From positions 1 through 57,443 of the forward strand of contig CALVVZ010000002.1 in the NCBI GenBank assembly GCA_944364075.1: DNA of 57,443 nucleotides. Reading direction: 5' to 3'. Positions 44,317 to 53,725 of this stretch are shown one piece after another. A model generated the notes under the pieces. The model searched no databases. It was not told where the DNA came from and saw only the letters and a program-made list of their open reading frames with translations. This stretch comes from an uncultured Clostridia bacterium (GTDB taxonomy: Bacteria > Bacillota > Clostridia > Christensenellales > Aristaeellaceae). The number at the start of each line of letters is the position of its first letter. The first letter of the stretch is position 1. Both the position numbers and the translations under genes were made by a program.

Positions 44317-45264
44317 ATGGATCAGACGCTCTTTCTGTGCGTAGACGGCGGCGGAACCAAAACAGAGGCTCTGCTAGCCGATACCACAGGCGGAATTTGG
44401 GGCCGCGGCTTGGCTGAGGGCACCAATGCACTTTCTGTTGGCAAAACGCGGGCAGAAGAGGCAGCGAAGGCAGCAGTTCAAGCAGCATTGCGCTTTGCCG
44501 GCAGGCAACCAGTGCAGTTGCTGCATTTCTTTATCCCCGGTTTTTCCGAATGCTTTCCTCTGGATCTTCCCATTGCGCAGAAGTTGTCCGGTGATTCTGC
44601 AAACGCCTACTATGGCGCGCTGGGAGGTCCGGATGGTATTGCGTTGCTTGCCGGCACTGGCTCCTTTGCCGTCAGTTATGATGCAAATGGAAGGAAAACC
44701 TCGGTCGGCGGCTGGGGACATATGCTGGGCGACGAAGGATCGGGCTATGATATTGGCCGGCGTGCCGTCCGGCGAACGCTGCAAGCCATGGATGAAGGGC
44801 GGCCTGTGACAGCCTTAGGGCAGGATGTACTGCACCATTACCATATCACCAATCCCACACAACTGGTACATACCATATATCATGCCGGTTGTGACCGTCG
44901 GCAGATGGCCGCGCTGTGTCCAGTCGTGGGAAAACGGGCGATGCAAGGGGATACGGAAGCTGCGGATATTCTGGAAGAGGCAGCTGCTGCCTTGGCGCAG
45001 TTGGCCGGTACCCTGTTTAGACGCCTGTGTATTGCGCAAGCACCCGTAGCGCTAGTCGGCGGCGTAAGCAAGCTGGGAGAAGCGATTACCATACCTTTGG
45101 CGCGCAACCTTGCCGAGCTGGGACTCAGCTTGCAAGCGCCGTTGTATACGCCTGCCATAGGCGGTGTTTTGTACACCTGTAGCTTGCTGACAGGCCGCTT
45201 TCCATCCCCGGAAATAGCGGAGCGTTACCATGCATCCTATCAAAAGCTGATAAAGGAGTCCTAA
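44317..45264 (+). CDS. BadF/BadG-family sugar kinase (N-acetylglucosamine kinase-like)
   Basis: This 315-residue ASKHA-fold ATPase has the phosphate-1 motif VDGGGTKTEALLAD at the N-terminus, an adenosine-type motif LAGTGSFAVSY, the characteristic GGWGHMLGDEGSGYDIGRRAV and a late GGVSKLGEAI. In this family such proteins are N-acetylglucosamine, glucosamine or N-acetylmuramic acid kinases (MurK/NagK type). It has a good AAGGAGC box and precedes a SIS-domain gene by 4 bp. The combination of UTRA regulator, kinase and SIS proteins fits amino-sugar catabolism by phosphorylation, in contrast to the divergent oxidative operon. Confidence 0.85.
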   Translation: MDQTLFLCVDGGGTKTEALLADTTGGIWGRGLAEGTNALSVGKTRAEEAAKAAVQAALRFAGRQPVQLLHFFIPGFSECFPLDLPIAQKLSGDSANAYYGALGGPDGIALLAGTGSFAVSYDANGRKTSVGGWGHMLGDEGSGYDIGRRAVRRTLQAMDEGRPVTALGQDVLHHYHITNPTQLVHTIYHAGCDRRQMAALCPVVGKRAMQGDTEAADILEEAAAALAQLAGTLFRRLCIAQAPVALVGGVSKLGEAITIPLARNLAELGLSLQAPLYTPAIGGVLYTCSLLTGRFPSPEIAERYHASYQKLIKES

Positions 45265-45268
45265 AGCC

Positions 45269-46009
45269 ATGATGATGGATACTTATTTTGAAAAAATGAA
45301 AGAAACGCTGTGCGTCATTGAAAAGACGCAACGTGAAGGCATACTGAAAGCGGCCAAGGCGGTGGCGGACAGTTTGGAAAACAACGGCATGTGGCATGTG
45401 CTGGATACCGGGCATATGCTTATGCATGAAGCCGTAGGCCGTACAGGCGGCATGATGGCGCTGAAACCCATTCTGGTCACCTGTGAAGTCAGCAATCCAA
45501 CCCGCCAGCGGGCCATTCCAGGTAAAAATATCATGTATTATACGCAGGTGCCCGGTTTTGCAAAGTTTGTGCTGAATCGCGCAAACCTTCAGGCAGGCGA
45601 TGTTTTGATCGTCGGCTCGGTTTCCGGTTATGAAGTGTTTCCTGTGGACGCCGCGTTAATCGCCAAGGACATGGGCGTAACTACCATTGCCTTCACCTCC
45701 ATAGCCTATTCCCGGGAGCTGACTTCCCGTCACCCCAGCGGGAAAAAGCTCTACGAGGTATGCGACATTGTGCTGGATAACTGCGCCAAGGCCGGCGATA
45801 CATTGGTTCCTTGCCCAGAGCTGGGAATTGAGGTGTGTCCTTCCTCCGGAATCGGCGCGTCATACCTGATGTGGGCGTTGCAAGCCTCTGTGATCGAAGA
45901 GCTGCTGGCTCGAGGCAAAACGCCCAGCGTCTACCTTTCCAATCACGCCCCCGGAGCAACCGAGCATAACCGTCAAGCCCGAGAGCGTTATGCGCAACTG
46001 GGCTACTAA
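45269..46009 (+). CDS. SIS-domain sugar-phosphate-binding protein (UPF0309-like), copy 1
   Basis: This 246-residue protein contains a SIS fold: a helical N-terminus, LIVGSVSGYEVFPVDAALIAKDMGVTTIAFTS as the sugar-phosphate segment (core motif VGSVSG) and SRHPSGKKLYEVCDIVLDN. It resembles the UPF0309 / SIS_2 group related to MurQ etherase and GmhA isomerase. A second, clearly related SIS gene lies at 48046. It may isomerise or bind the sugar phosphate made by the preceding kinase. No recognised specific enzyme name applies. Confidence 0.85.
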   Translation: MMMDTYFEKMKETLCVIEKTQREGILKAAKAVADSLENNGMWHVLDTGHMLMHEAVGRTGGMMALKPILVTCEVSNPTRQRAIPGKNIMYYTQVPGFAKFVLNRANLQAGDVLIVGSVSGYEVFPVDAALIAKDMGVTTIAFTSIAYSRELTSRHPSGKKLYEVCDIVLDNCAKAGDTLVPCPELGIEVCPSSGIGASYLMWALQASVIEELLARGKTPSVYLSNHAPGATEHNRQARERYAQLGY

Positions 46010-46022
46010 GGAGGGACGGGCA

Positions 46023-48035
46023 ATGAACGTGCAGAGCAAAAATTACGGCATTCGGCTTGACGCAGAACGTGCCGTGCCCACGTCGCTGCGCCTGGAGGAA
46101 AAAGAACTCCTGATGCCGCTGCATCATACTCCCCTGTTTTCACTCACTGCGCTGGACGGAGAAAATCAGCGCATCCAGTTGCTCCCCCAACATGGTCGCG
46201 CCGAAGGCGAAACATTGGTTTTTGATTCTCTGACCAACGGCACGGAGGCTGTTAAAGTACAGGCTACCCTTGCCGTCGCCTTGCAGGATAACGCGCTGCA
46301 ATTTCGCCTGCATATCAAAAACAGCGCGCCAAAGCTTCGGATTGTAGAGACGGTCTTTTCCCTTGAGGGGATTGCCATGCCGAATCCCGCATCCACGGAG
46401 CTGCTGTATCCGCATCATGCGGGAGAAAAAATACACGATCCGGTTAAAGCGCTCCGCAGCAAGAAGTATCAGAGCTTCTGGCGGGCCTATACCCGGCTTG
46501 AAAATGGCCGCTGGGTCCGGGAATGCAATTATTGCGGACTGTGCAGTATGAGCTGGATGTATCTGCAAAGCACAGATATTGGCCTGTATCTTGCATCGCA
46601 CGATTCCCGGTTTCCTGTAACCGGCCTGATGGTTTCCGCCGGAGCAGAAACGGATGATCTGGCGATGGGCTTCCGCGTTCACAAAAGCATCGCATATGGT
46701 GAGGAGTGGGAAAGTGGAGCTTTTGTGCTCCATCTTTCGCATGATGACTGGCATGCCGGGGCCCGGCGTTACCGCGCCTGGATACTCCCCCACCTGGATA
46801 TTCAGTCCAATCCGGCGTTCTTACTGGAGCAAGCGGCGCTCAACCAATGCTACAACTTTAAGCGTACAGAGCAGATTCAGCACCGCTTTGAAGACATCCC
46901 AGACATGTGGGAGGAAGGCGCAAAACGAGGCATCAACCATATGTTCATTGCCTCATGGAACCGTACAGGTTTCGATAGCTTCTACCCGGAGTACTATCCC
47001 GACATGGAGCTGGGAACTGCGCTGGATTTCCGCCGCGGTATTGATTATGTTAATGCGCACGGTGGCTTTGCTACACTATACGTAAACGCGCGCCTTTCCG
47101 ATCAATTTTCAGATTTCCACCAGCGCTTTCTCAGCCGTATGCAAATTGAAAATGAGCACGGGCAGCCCTTAACTGAAACTTACGGTCCGCACACATTCAC
47201 GCTAAATTGCCCATCGGATCGTATGTGGCAGCACATGCTGGTGGACGCTTGTGATTTTGCCGCCGAATCTTACCATCTCAAAGGCATTTACCTTGACCAG
47301 CTGGCATCTGCCGAGCCATTTGCCTGCTATCACCAAGGCCATTCCCATGAAGACATCGGTCAATTCAATCAAGGCTACCTAACGATCCTGCGCGAGCTGC
47401 TCGGGCGTATGCGGGTTCGTGATCCGCAGTCCTACCTAATGACCGAAAACTGTGGCGATATCTATAGCGCTTACACCTGGGGCAACCTTACATGGAACGG
47501 CGCTGACTATGATGAATTCTATAATCTGTTCCGCTACACTTTCCCTGAATTTGTGCAGGTCAACATGTGCAATGACCGTTCATGGGAGCCGGATGCCGTG
47601 CGTAAAGAGTCTTTCTTCTATTCGGATATAGAACGCTGCATCCTGATGGGCAACATCCTATGGATTGGTATCACCTCGCGCTATCTGGGCCACCCGGAGC
47701 TCAAGGAACATTTTGATTATTTAATGAAAGCCACTGCTTTCCGAAAAGCCATCGCGCATCAAGTTAGCCGCGGCACCTATTTGGATGACGAATACGTCGA
47801 GGAAAATGACAATTTGTCGGCTTCCTGTTTCCGCATCTGCACGCAAGAAGCACTGCTATTGGTCGGTAACCACGCCTGCACGGGCGGTACGGTACGCTTT
47901 CATTTACCCTTTGCGATTGCTTCAGCGCAGGCATGGGACGAAAACGAAAATGAGTTGCCTATCAGTGTAACAGAAAACGATCTGACGATCTGCATCAACA
48001 GGCAGCGCCTTGTACGCATTACGGTACATGGCTGA
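46023..48035 (+). CDS. DUF6259-like glycoside hydrolase
   Basis: The 670-residue protein starts at ATG 46023, preceded by AAGGAGGGACGGGC. The N-terminal ~250 residues are beta-rich, the middle is a TIM barrel (from about residue 275, GINHMFIASWNRTGFD) and the end is a small beta domain. Asp425 in GIYLDQLASAEP is in the position of a catalytic nucleophile of clan GH-D/GH13-like barrels, and TENCGDIY follows about 50 residues on. I place it in the DUF6259 family from memory. No signal peptide is seen, so it would act on imported sugars. It is embedded between two SIS-domain genes. Confidence 0.7.
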   Translation: MNVQSKNYGIRLDAERAVPTSLRLEEKELLMPLHHTPLFSLTALDGENQRIQLLPQHGRAEGETLVFDSLTNGTEAVKVQATLAVALQDNALQFRLHIKNSAPKLRIVETVFSLEGIAMPNPASTELLYPHHAGEKIHDPVKALRSKKYQSFWRAYTRLENGRWVRECNYCGLCSMSWMYLQSTDIGLYLASHDSRFPVTGLMVSAGAETDDLAMGFRVHKSIAYGEEWESGAFVLHLSHDDWHAGARRYRAWILPHLDIQSNPAFLLEQAALNQCYNFKRTEQIQHRFEDIPDMWEEGAKRGINHMFIASWNRTGFDSFYPEYYPDMELGTALDFRRGIDYVNAHGGFATLYVNARLSDQFSDFHQRFLSRMQIENEHGQPLTETYGPHTFTLNCPSDRMWQHMLVDACDFAAESYHLKGIYLDQLASAEPFACYHQGHSHEDIGQFNQGYLTILRELLGRMRVRDPQSYLMTENCGDIYSAYTWGNLTWNGADYDEFYNLFRYTFPEFVQVNMCNDRSWEPDAVRKESFFYSDIERCILMGNILWIGITSRYLGHPELKEHFDYLMKATAFRKAIAHQVSRGTYLDDEYVEENDNLSASCFRICTQEALLLVGNHACTGGTVRFHLPFAIASAQAWDENENELPISVTENDLTICINRQRLVRITVHG

Positions 48036-48045
48036 AGGAGGCAGC

Positions 48046-48786
48046 ATGAACACCATCAAGCAATATCTGGATGAAATCGAGGCAATCCTTGCCCGTGTTC
48101 GCAGTACACAAATGGAGGCCATGGAACACGCAGCGGCAATGCTGGCAGAAGCTACGATTTCGGGCCACAATTTATTTGCCTTTGGCTGCAATCATGCAGG
48201 ACTGCTGGCTTTGGAATTATACTACCGCACGGGCGGCATGGTAAACATCAATCCGATTCAAGGACCCGGTCTGCATTTGGAAATCACGCCTGCTACCATG
48301 ACCAGCCAAATGGAACGCCTGCCAGGGTATGGACGGCTGTTGATTGAAAACGCGCCTGTGGCTGCAGGCGATGTTGTCATTATTCATTCTGTCTCTGGCC
48401 GAAATACCGTAACGGTGGATGCGGCGCTATGCGCGAAGGAAAAGGGCGCCGCAGTGATCGCACTGACCAATCTTGCAACCTCCAGGGCAGTTGCGTCCCG
48501 CCACGAAAGCGGAAAATGTCTGTATGAAATAGCGGATGTGGTCATCGACAATTGCGGCTGTGTGGGCGACGCTGCCTTGTCCTTGCCCGGCGTACCTACG
48601 TGCGTAGGCCCCACCTCCACTGCGATAGGCGCGGCCATTCTGAACGCCGTGGCAGCCCAGGCGGTCGCACTGGTGTCTCAAGCCGGTCAGGATGCTCCTG
48701 TCTTCGTTTCCGCAAACATCGATGGCGGAGACGAACACAATGGAAAAGTCCTGGATGCCTATAAGGATCATATTTTTTATATGTAG
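48046..48786 (+). CDS. SIS-domain sugar-phosphate-binding protein, copy 2
   Basis: The 246-residue protein starts at ATG 48046 (GGAGGCAGC upstream). It is a paralogue of the gene at 45269: both have SG in the sugar-phosphate loop (here VIIHSVSGRNTVTVDAAL), SRHESGKCLYEIADVVIDN and a late EHN segment. The two copies have diverged along most of their length. Its position after the DUF6259-like glycosidase, like the first copy's position before it, suggests two related steps or a hetero-complex. The gene ends with TAG. Confidence 0.85.
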   Translation: MNTIKQYLDEIEAILARVRSTQMEAMEHAAAMLAEATISGHNLFAFGCNHAGLLALELYYRTGGMVNINPIQGPGLHLEITPATMTSQMERLPGYGRLLIENAPVAAGDVVIIHSVSGRNTVTVDAALCAKEKGAAVIALTNLATSRAVASRHESGKCLYEIADVVIDNCGCVGDAALSLPGVPTCVGPTSTAIGAAILNAVAAQAVALVSQAGQDAPVFVSANIDGGDEHNGKVLDAYKDHIFYM

Positions 48787-48817
48787 TCGCGTGCGCATCC
48801 CCAAGGAGGTGTTGGTT

Positions 48818-49765
48818 TTGAGCAAGGCCGGAAATACGGTTTCACTTCCGCCGCCTAAAAAAACAGGTATCCTCTCCAGATACTGGAAATACCGTTCGCT
48901 GGTAATGCTTTTCTTGCCGGCAATTCTGTACTATATTCTGTTCAAATATCTCCCCATATTCGGCGTACAAATCGCTTTCAAAAAATACATGTTCCGCCTG
49001 GGCATCTGGGGCAGCCCCTGGGTAGGATTTGAAAACTTTGAAAAGCTGTTTGCCATGAACTCCTTTTGGGAGGTGCTGCGAAACACCTTTATGATCAGCG
49101 GTTTGAAGCTACTGTTTGGCTTCCCTGCACCCATCCTGCTGGCGCTTTTGCTCAACGAAATCCGCAACGTTGTTTTTAAGCGCGTCGTACAGACGATCAG
49201 CTATTTACCCCACTTTCTGTCATGGGTGATCCTTTCCGGCATCTTCATTCAGTTTCTTTCCCCCTCCATCGGTCCCATCAACATTTTTATCAAGGCCATG
49301 GGAGGACGTCCCATCTACTTTCTGGGCGAGGAAGAATGGTTTCGGTCCGTGCTGGTCATTACGCACATTTGGAAATCTGTAGGTTGGGGTACAATTGTGT
49401 ATCTGGCCGCACTAACCGGTATCAATCCGGAATACTACGAAGCCGCCTATATTGACGGCGCCACGCGTTGGCACTGCGCCCGCTACATTACCTTGCCTTC
49501 TCTTGCACCGGTGATTACCATCATGCTGATCTTTGCCGTAGGCGGCATCATCGAAGATGACTTCAATCAAATCTATAACCTGTACAGCGAAGCGGTATAT
49601 TCCGTCGGCGACGTGTTAAGCACCTATACTTACCGGCGTGGTTTGGTCAAGATGGATTATGGTTTTGCCTCTGCGGTGGATTTGTTCAAAAATGTCATTG
49701 CGTTTGTCCTGATCGTATCCACAAATAAAATTGCGAACCGGATCAATGACTACGGCATCTGGTAA
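48818..49765 (+). CDS. Sugar ABC transporter permease, LplB/YteP type (second set)
   Basis: The start is TTG 48818, eight bases after AAGGAGG; upstream in-frame ATGs lie inside the SIS gene. The 315-residue protein has six membrane helices, with LFLPAILYYILFKYLPIFGVQIAF near the start (branch-typical part YLPIFG), and the EAA loop YYEAAYIDGATRWHCARYITLP. It is the first gene of a second LplB/LplC/binding-protein set. No ATPase gene is present. It sits directly after the SIS-domain gene and probably extends the same operon. Confidence 0.92.
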   Translation: MSKAGNTVSLPPPKKTGILSRYWKYRSLVMLFLPAILYYILFKYLPIFGVQIAFKKYMFRLGIWGSPWVGFENFEKLFAMNSFWEVLRNTFMISGLKLLFGFPAPILLALLLNEIRNVVFKRVVQTISYLPHFLSWVILSGIFIQFLSPSIGPINIFIKAMGGRPIYFLGEEEWFRSVLVITHIWKSVGWGTIVYLAALTGINPEYYEAAYIDGATRWHCARYITLPSLAPVITIMLIFAVGGIIEDDFNQIYNLYSEAVYSVGDVLSTYTYRRGLVKMDYGFASAVDLFKNVIAFVLIVSTNKIANRINDYGIW

Positions 49766-49777
49766 GGAGATTGAAGC

Positions 49778-50668
49778 ATGCAAAGACGTTTTATCAAGCC
49801 CACGCCGGGTAGCAGGCTGTTTGACATTTTTAACCATCTGTTTATGGTGCTGCTCTGCCTGGCCATGATCTACCCCATTTTCTATTTGGCCATGCTTTCC
49901 TTGACCGCGTCAGACGTGCCGCTTACCAAAGGGTATTTGATTCCGCCGCACGTTTCGTTGGAAAACTACGCGCAGGTCATGAGCAATCATTACATCGGGT
50001 ATGGATTTGTCAACGCCGTACGCCGTACGCTGGTTGGGACCGCGTTCAGCGTAGCCATGATGCTTTTAACCGCATATCCGCTAAGCAAGAAATACTTTCC
50101 CGGTCGCAGGTTCTGGACAGGATTTGTCGTGTTCACAATGTTTTTCTCCGGCGGCATGATCCCTACGTATCTGACCAATAGCCAGGTGCTAGGCCTGGAT
50201 GGAAGTTTCTGGGTGCTGATTCTTCCTGGTTTGATCAATACCTACAACATGCTAATTGCGCGAAACTTTTTTATGGGTTTACCCGAAGAATTGACAGAAT
50301 CCGGCCGCATTGATGGCGCAGGCGAATTGCGCATTCTGCTTGCTTTGATTCTACCGGTATCGTTGCCCATTATTGCCACCTTGGCATTATGGAGCGCAGT
50401 CTCCCATTGGAATGCCTGGTTCGACTCCATGCTGTATTTCAGTGATCCGAAGCAGCAGGTGCTGCAACTGGTATTGCGGCGCATTGTGCTGGAAGGCTCG
50501 GACGACATGATGAATCTGGGCAGTGCCGCAGATGAAATGACCACCGTCAACCCGGAAACCATCAAAGCCGCAACCACCATGGTAGCTACGATTCCCATTG
50601 TGCTCGTATACCCGTTCGTACAGAAGTATTTTGTCAAAGGAATGGTTGTAGGGTCTCTGAAAGGCTAA
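49778..50668 (+). CDS. Sugar ABC transporter permease, LplC/YtcP type (second set)
   Basis: This 296-residue protein has six membrane helices and the EAA loop ELTESGRIDGAGELRILLALILP, where the usual Ala-Ala is Gly-Arg. The end PFVQKYFVKGMVVGSLKG matches the first LplC-type protein in the window and the branch as a whole. It is 12 bp after the LplB-type gene. A 105-bp gap with a purine-rich stretch (GGAAGGAGGAAAGG) separates it from the binding-protein gene. Confidence 0.92.
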   Translation: MQRRFIKPTPGSRLFDIFNHLFMVLLCLAMIYPIFYLAMLSLTASDVPLTKGYLIPPHVSLENYAQVMSNHYIGYGFVNAVRRTLVGTAFSVAMMLLTAYPLSKKYFPGRRFWTGFVVFTMFFSGGMIPTYLTNSQVLGLDGSFWVLILPGLINTYNMLIARNFFMGLPEELTESGRIDGAGELRILLALILPVSLPIIATLALWSAVSHWNAWFDSMLYFSDPKQQVLQLVLRRIVLEGSDDMMNLGSAADEMTTVNPETIKAATTMVATIPIVLVYPFVQKYFVKGMVVGSLKG

Positions 50669-50773
50669 AAAGCCTTTAAGAATGTGTATAAGGAAGGAGG
50701 AAAGGGCATATCTGTCTGGTTCAATTGTTCATGTGTCGGTTGATGATTGATTTTTAGAAGGGAAGGTTAGGGA

Positions 50774-52297
50774 ATGAAGCGTTTGGTTTGTTTGCTGTTG
50801 ACTTTTATCATTCTTCTGGGCGTTATGCAGCTGACAGCGCTCGCCGAGGAAGAGCGGATCACCATCACCATTATGCGCGACTATATTGCGCCGCCGGAGG
50901 CAGACGGTGAAATTCTCAAGTATATGTGCGACAAATACAACGTCAATTTTGAGATCATATACATTGAGCGTGGCAACTGGAATGAATCCATCTCCACCAA
51001 GTTTGCAAAAGGCGAAATCGGCGACATCATCGACGTAAAAGGCCTTGATCTATTATACACCTATGTGGAGCAAGGACTGCTGGCCGAGCTTCCGCCAGAT
51101 TTTCTGAAGGAAAACGCTCCCTTCCTGTATAATGAATACGTCAAGGAAGATGAAACCCATGCGCTTCGCTACACGACCATTGATGGAAAGAACTACGGTA
51201 TTCCCAACATTACCGGGAATAACTTCCACAATGTCATAGCATGGCGCGGCGACTGGCTGACAAAGCTGGGCTTTGACAAAGCGCCTGAGACGCTGGAGGA
51301 AATGGAAGAGGCGCTGTACGCCATCGTGCAACAGGATCCTGACGGCAACGGCATCAACGATACCTACGGCATTGGCGAAACCGGTATGGAAATGGTATAC
51401 GGCGCATACGGCTATCTGCCGGAACTGTGGCAGGATCGGGACGGCATGCTTGTTTATGGCGCTGTACAGCCTGAAACCAAGCAGGCTCTGACCAAGCTGG
51501 CACAGTGGTACCAGGATGGCATCATTGATCCCGAGTTCGTTACAGGCGAGAACCAAGGCGGATACTATGCGATCTCCCACTCCTTCAATAATAATCGAAT
51601 CGGTTTGACCTGCCTTGGCGCTTACTATCACTGGAAGCCTGTGTTCTACCCTGGCGATTCCAAGAGCGAAGTGTATCTGGAACTGCAAAAGGCAAATCCT
51701 GAAGCGCTGGAAACCATCATGTATGGTACTCCGGTTACCGGCCCCGAAGGAAAGTCCGGTATGGAAGGATCTGCGGTTATCAACGCCGCTTCGACTGTTG
51801 GCTTCGGTATTCAGCTGCAAGAAGACCCGGAACGGTTTGCTAAGGTACTTCAGGTGTATGATGCCATGAGTTCCACCTATGAGAATTACATTGAATCCAT
51901 TTTCGGCATTCGTGGCGTACACTGGGACTATGACGAAACGACCGGTTTCCCCGGCCTGATCAATGGCAACGACTCCAAGTCCGTGGCGCGCCTGGGTATC
52001 GTAAGCGGTTTTGAATGCAATGAATACACCTACCTGCGCGCGAAGCCCCGTATCGACTGGGCCTATGAAAAGAAGCTGGATGTGGGCGTACTCTCCAACC
52101 AGCTCCTGGTTCCGTTGGCCTCCGCCGCTGATTATCAGGATGAACTGGATAAGCTGCGTGACGAGACTTTCACCAAGATCATCCGCGGCGACCTGCCAGT
52201 AGATGCGTTCGACGACTTTGTGGCCGAATGGTATCGCCTGGGCGGCCAGCAGCTTACGGACGAAGCCAATGAATGGTATGCCACCCTTGAAAAATAA
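50774..52297 (+). CDS. Extracellular solute-binding protein, LplA type (second set)
   Basis: This 507-residue protein has a signal peptide (MKRLVCLLLTF, hydrophobic to about residue 22, cleavage near ALA-EE). It has no lipobox: the only cysteine in the leader is at position 6, too early to be a lipidation site. The mature part reads as an LplA/YtcQ-type binding protein (DGNGINDTYGIG, a motif common in this group, lies near residue 195). It belongs with the two permease genes upstream. A strong hairpin follows at 52308-52332. Confidence 0.9.
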   Translation: MKRLVCLLLTFIILLGVMQLTALAEEERITITIMRDYIAPPEADGEILKYMCDKYNVNFEIIYIERGNWNESISTKFAKGEIGDIIDVKGLDLLYTYVEQGLLAELPPDFLKENAPFLYNEYVKEDETHALRYTTIDGKNYGIPNITGNNFHNVIAWRGDWLTKLGFDKAPETLEEMEEALYAIVQQDPDGNGINDTYGIGETGMEMVYGAYGYLPELWQDRDGMLVYGAVQPETKQALTKLAQWYQDGIIDPEFVTGENQGGYYAISHSFNNNRIGLTCLGAYYHWKPVFYPGDSKSEVYLELQKANPEALETIMYGTPVTGPEGKSGMEGSAVINAASTVGFGIQLQEDPERFAKVLQVYDAMSSTYENYIESIFGIRGVHWDYDETTGFPGLINGNDSKSVARLGIVSGFECNEYTYLRAKPRIDWAYEKKLDVGVLSNQLLVPLASAADYQDELDKLRDETFTKIIRGDLPVDAFDDFVAEWYRLGGQQLTDEANEWYATLEK

Positions 52298-52307
52298 CTC
52301 GTTTACG

Positions 52308-52332
52308 GGAGGGAAGGCCAAGCCTTCCCTCC
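52308..52332 (+). promoter_or_regulatory. Strong RNA hairpin after the second LplA-type gene
   Basis: GGAGGGAAGGC and GCCTTCCCTCC form a perfect 11-bp stem around CAA, 10 bp after the stop codon. No U-tract follows. It is the third binding-protein gene in the window with such a hairpin directly downstream. Confidence 0.7.
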
Positions 52333-52454
52333 TCAGCATGTCAAAAGAAACTAAGCTCAAAAGGGGTTCGTTCACCCTAGAACGGACAGCATATCCCACA
52401 CATATTGCGTAGGGAAAATCTCCCGTTCCCTGCCTCCCTCAAAGGAGAAATCAT

Positions 52455-53720
52455 ATGTTGCTCTATATCAACTGGGACGGATTTTCGCGTCACTGGTACG
52501 AAATGGCCCGACTGCAGGGCCAAGGAACGCCGAATTTGGATCGCATGATCGCCCGGGGCGCGTATCTCGCAAATCATGTATGCGGATTGCCGGCCATCAC
52601 CAATCCTATGCAGCAAACGTTGGTATCTGGCGCATGGCCGGTTGATACCGGTAATTGTTATATTCGTTTCGATCGGAAAGCCCGACGTTTTGTCCCCACC
52701 GGCCGGACCAATCGCTGTGAAAATCTGGTAGAGGCAGCCAGACGGCAAGGATTGCGCTGCGCCTCGGTGCATGGCTGGTACTTTGAAAACCGTGGTTGCG
52801 CAGAAGGCAATGAAGATTCGCCTTACATACAAAATAATTTGCCCAACTTCGAAACCCGTGTGGCGTTGCTCCTATCCTATCTAAAGGGGAATCCCGTTCC
52901 CAGCGGTGACAGAACTATCGTCATGCGACGCCGTCCGGATTTTCTCGCGATCTATGCCGATGACATTGATTCCGTATGTCATAACGCGCCGCGGCTGCCG
53001 TATACAGAGCTTCGCCGGGCACGGACATTGGATGAATGGTATGCAAACCTGGTGTACACCGTACAGCGAATGGATCGTGCTTTGGAGCCGCTGCTTGCTT
53101 TGGAAGATACGACCATCGCACTGGCAGCGGACCATGGCGGTATGCCCTTTGCCACCGAGGCATTTGGCGTCCCGTACTTAGCAGCCAGCATTCCACGTCA
53201 AGGAGAGCTTCTTCATGCAATACAGGCCGTTGGTATCGACCCTTTTGTACTTACGGAGAAAGATCAGCTCATCCCTGAAGACGCGCCAGCTGTTTTGCTT
53301 AGCATGGGAACGCAGGCTTTTTTCTGCGCGCTTAAACCCATGCCTGATATAATTGCTCGTATCCAGCAGTCTGTCAGCGCATTGCCCTTTATTCGCGGCT
53401 GCCTCGATGCGGTACGCCAGAGGGCCTACGGCGCACCTCCCGGATTCTGCGACTTATACATCCTTACCAAAGCACCCTTTTTTCTGTCGCACGAATGGCC
53501 CGCAGAAGGCTGGGTAGGCGGCTCGCATGCGGCCATGGACCCAAGCGTACTGGAGGTTTTCTGCGCGCTGTGTGGTCCCGGCGTTCGTTCAGGTGCCAAG
53601 ATCGCGCATCGGACGGACATAACAGATTTTGCCCCTACACTCTCGAAGCTTATGGGAATATGCCCTCCCGCCAACAGCACTGGACGGATACTGAATGAAA
53701 TCTTGGAGGAAGAAGTGTAA
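52455..53720 (+). CDS. Alkaline-phosphatase-superfamily phosphodiesterase/pyrophosphatase-like
   Basis: This 421-residue protein has the metal and nucleophile layout of the type I phosphodiesterase/nucleotide pyrophosphatase family: Asp in YINWDGF at the N-terminus, the nucleophile region LPAITNPMQQTLVSGAWP, DDIDSVCHN, ADHGGMPF and GGSHAAMD. No signal peptide is visible, so it is cytoplasmic. It has a good AAAGGAG box and follows an LplABC-like set. It could split a phosphodiester-linked sugar or glycerol phosphate brought in by that importer; the substrate is not determinable. The histidine phosphatase gene follows after 5 bp. Confidence 0.85.
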   Translation: MLLYINWDGFSRHWYEMARLQGQGTPNLDRMIARGAYLANHVCGLPAITNPMQQTLVSGAWPVDTGNCYIRFDRKARRFVPTGRTNRCENLVEAARRQGLRCASVHGWYFENRGCAEGNEDSPYIQNNLPNFETRVALLLSYLKGNPVPSGDRTIVMRRRPDFLAIYADDIDSVCHNAPRLPYTELRRARTLDEWYANLVYTVQRMDRALEPLLALEDTTIALAADHGGMPFATEAFGVPYLAASIPRQGELLHAIQAVGIDPFVLTEKDQLIPEDAPAVLLSMGTQAFFCALKPMPDIIARIQQSVSALPFIRGCLDAVRQRAYGAPPGFCDLYILTKAPFFLSHEWPAEGWVGGSHAAMDPSVLEVFCALCGPGVRSGAKIAHRTDITDFAPTLSKLMGICPPANSTGRILNEILEEEV

Positions 53721-53725
53721 CAGGT

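Noticed and set aside
12701..53720. Genome-wide recoding of TAG as a sense codon
   Set aside because: TAG ends at least three intact genes (17551, 23142 and 48784), so the TAG in the ATPase is a local event.
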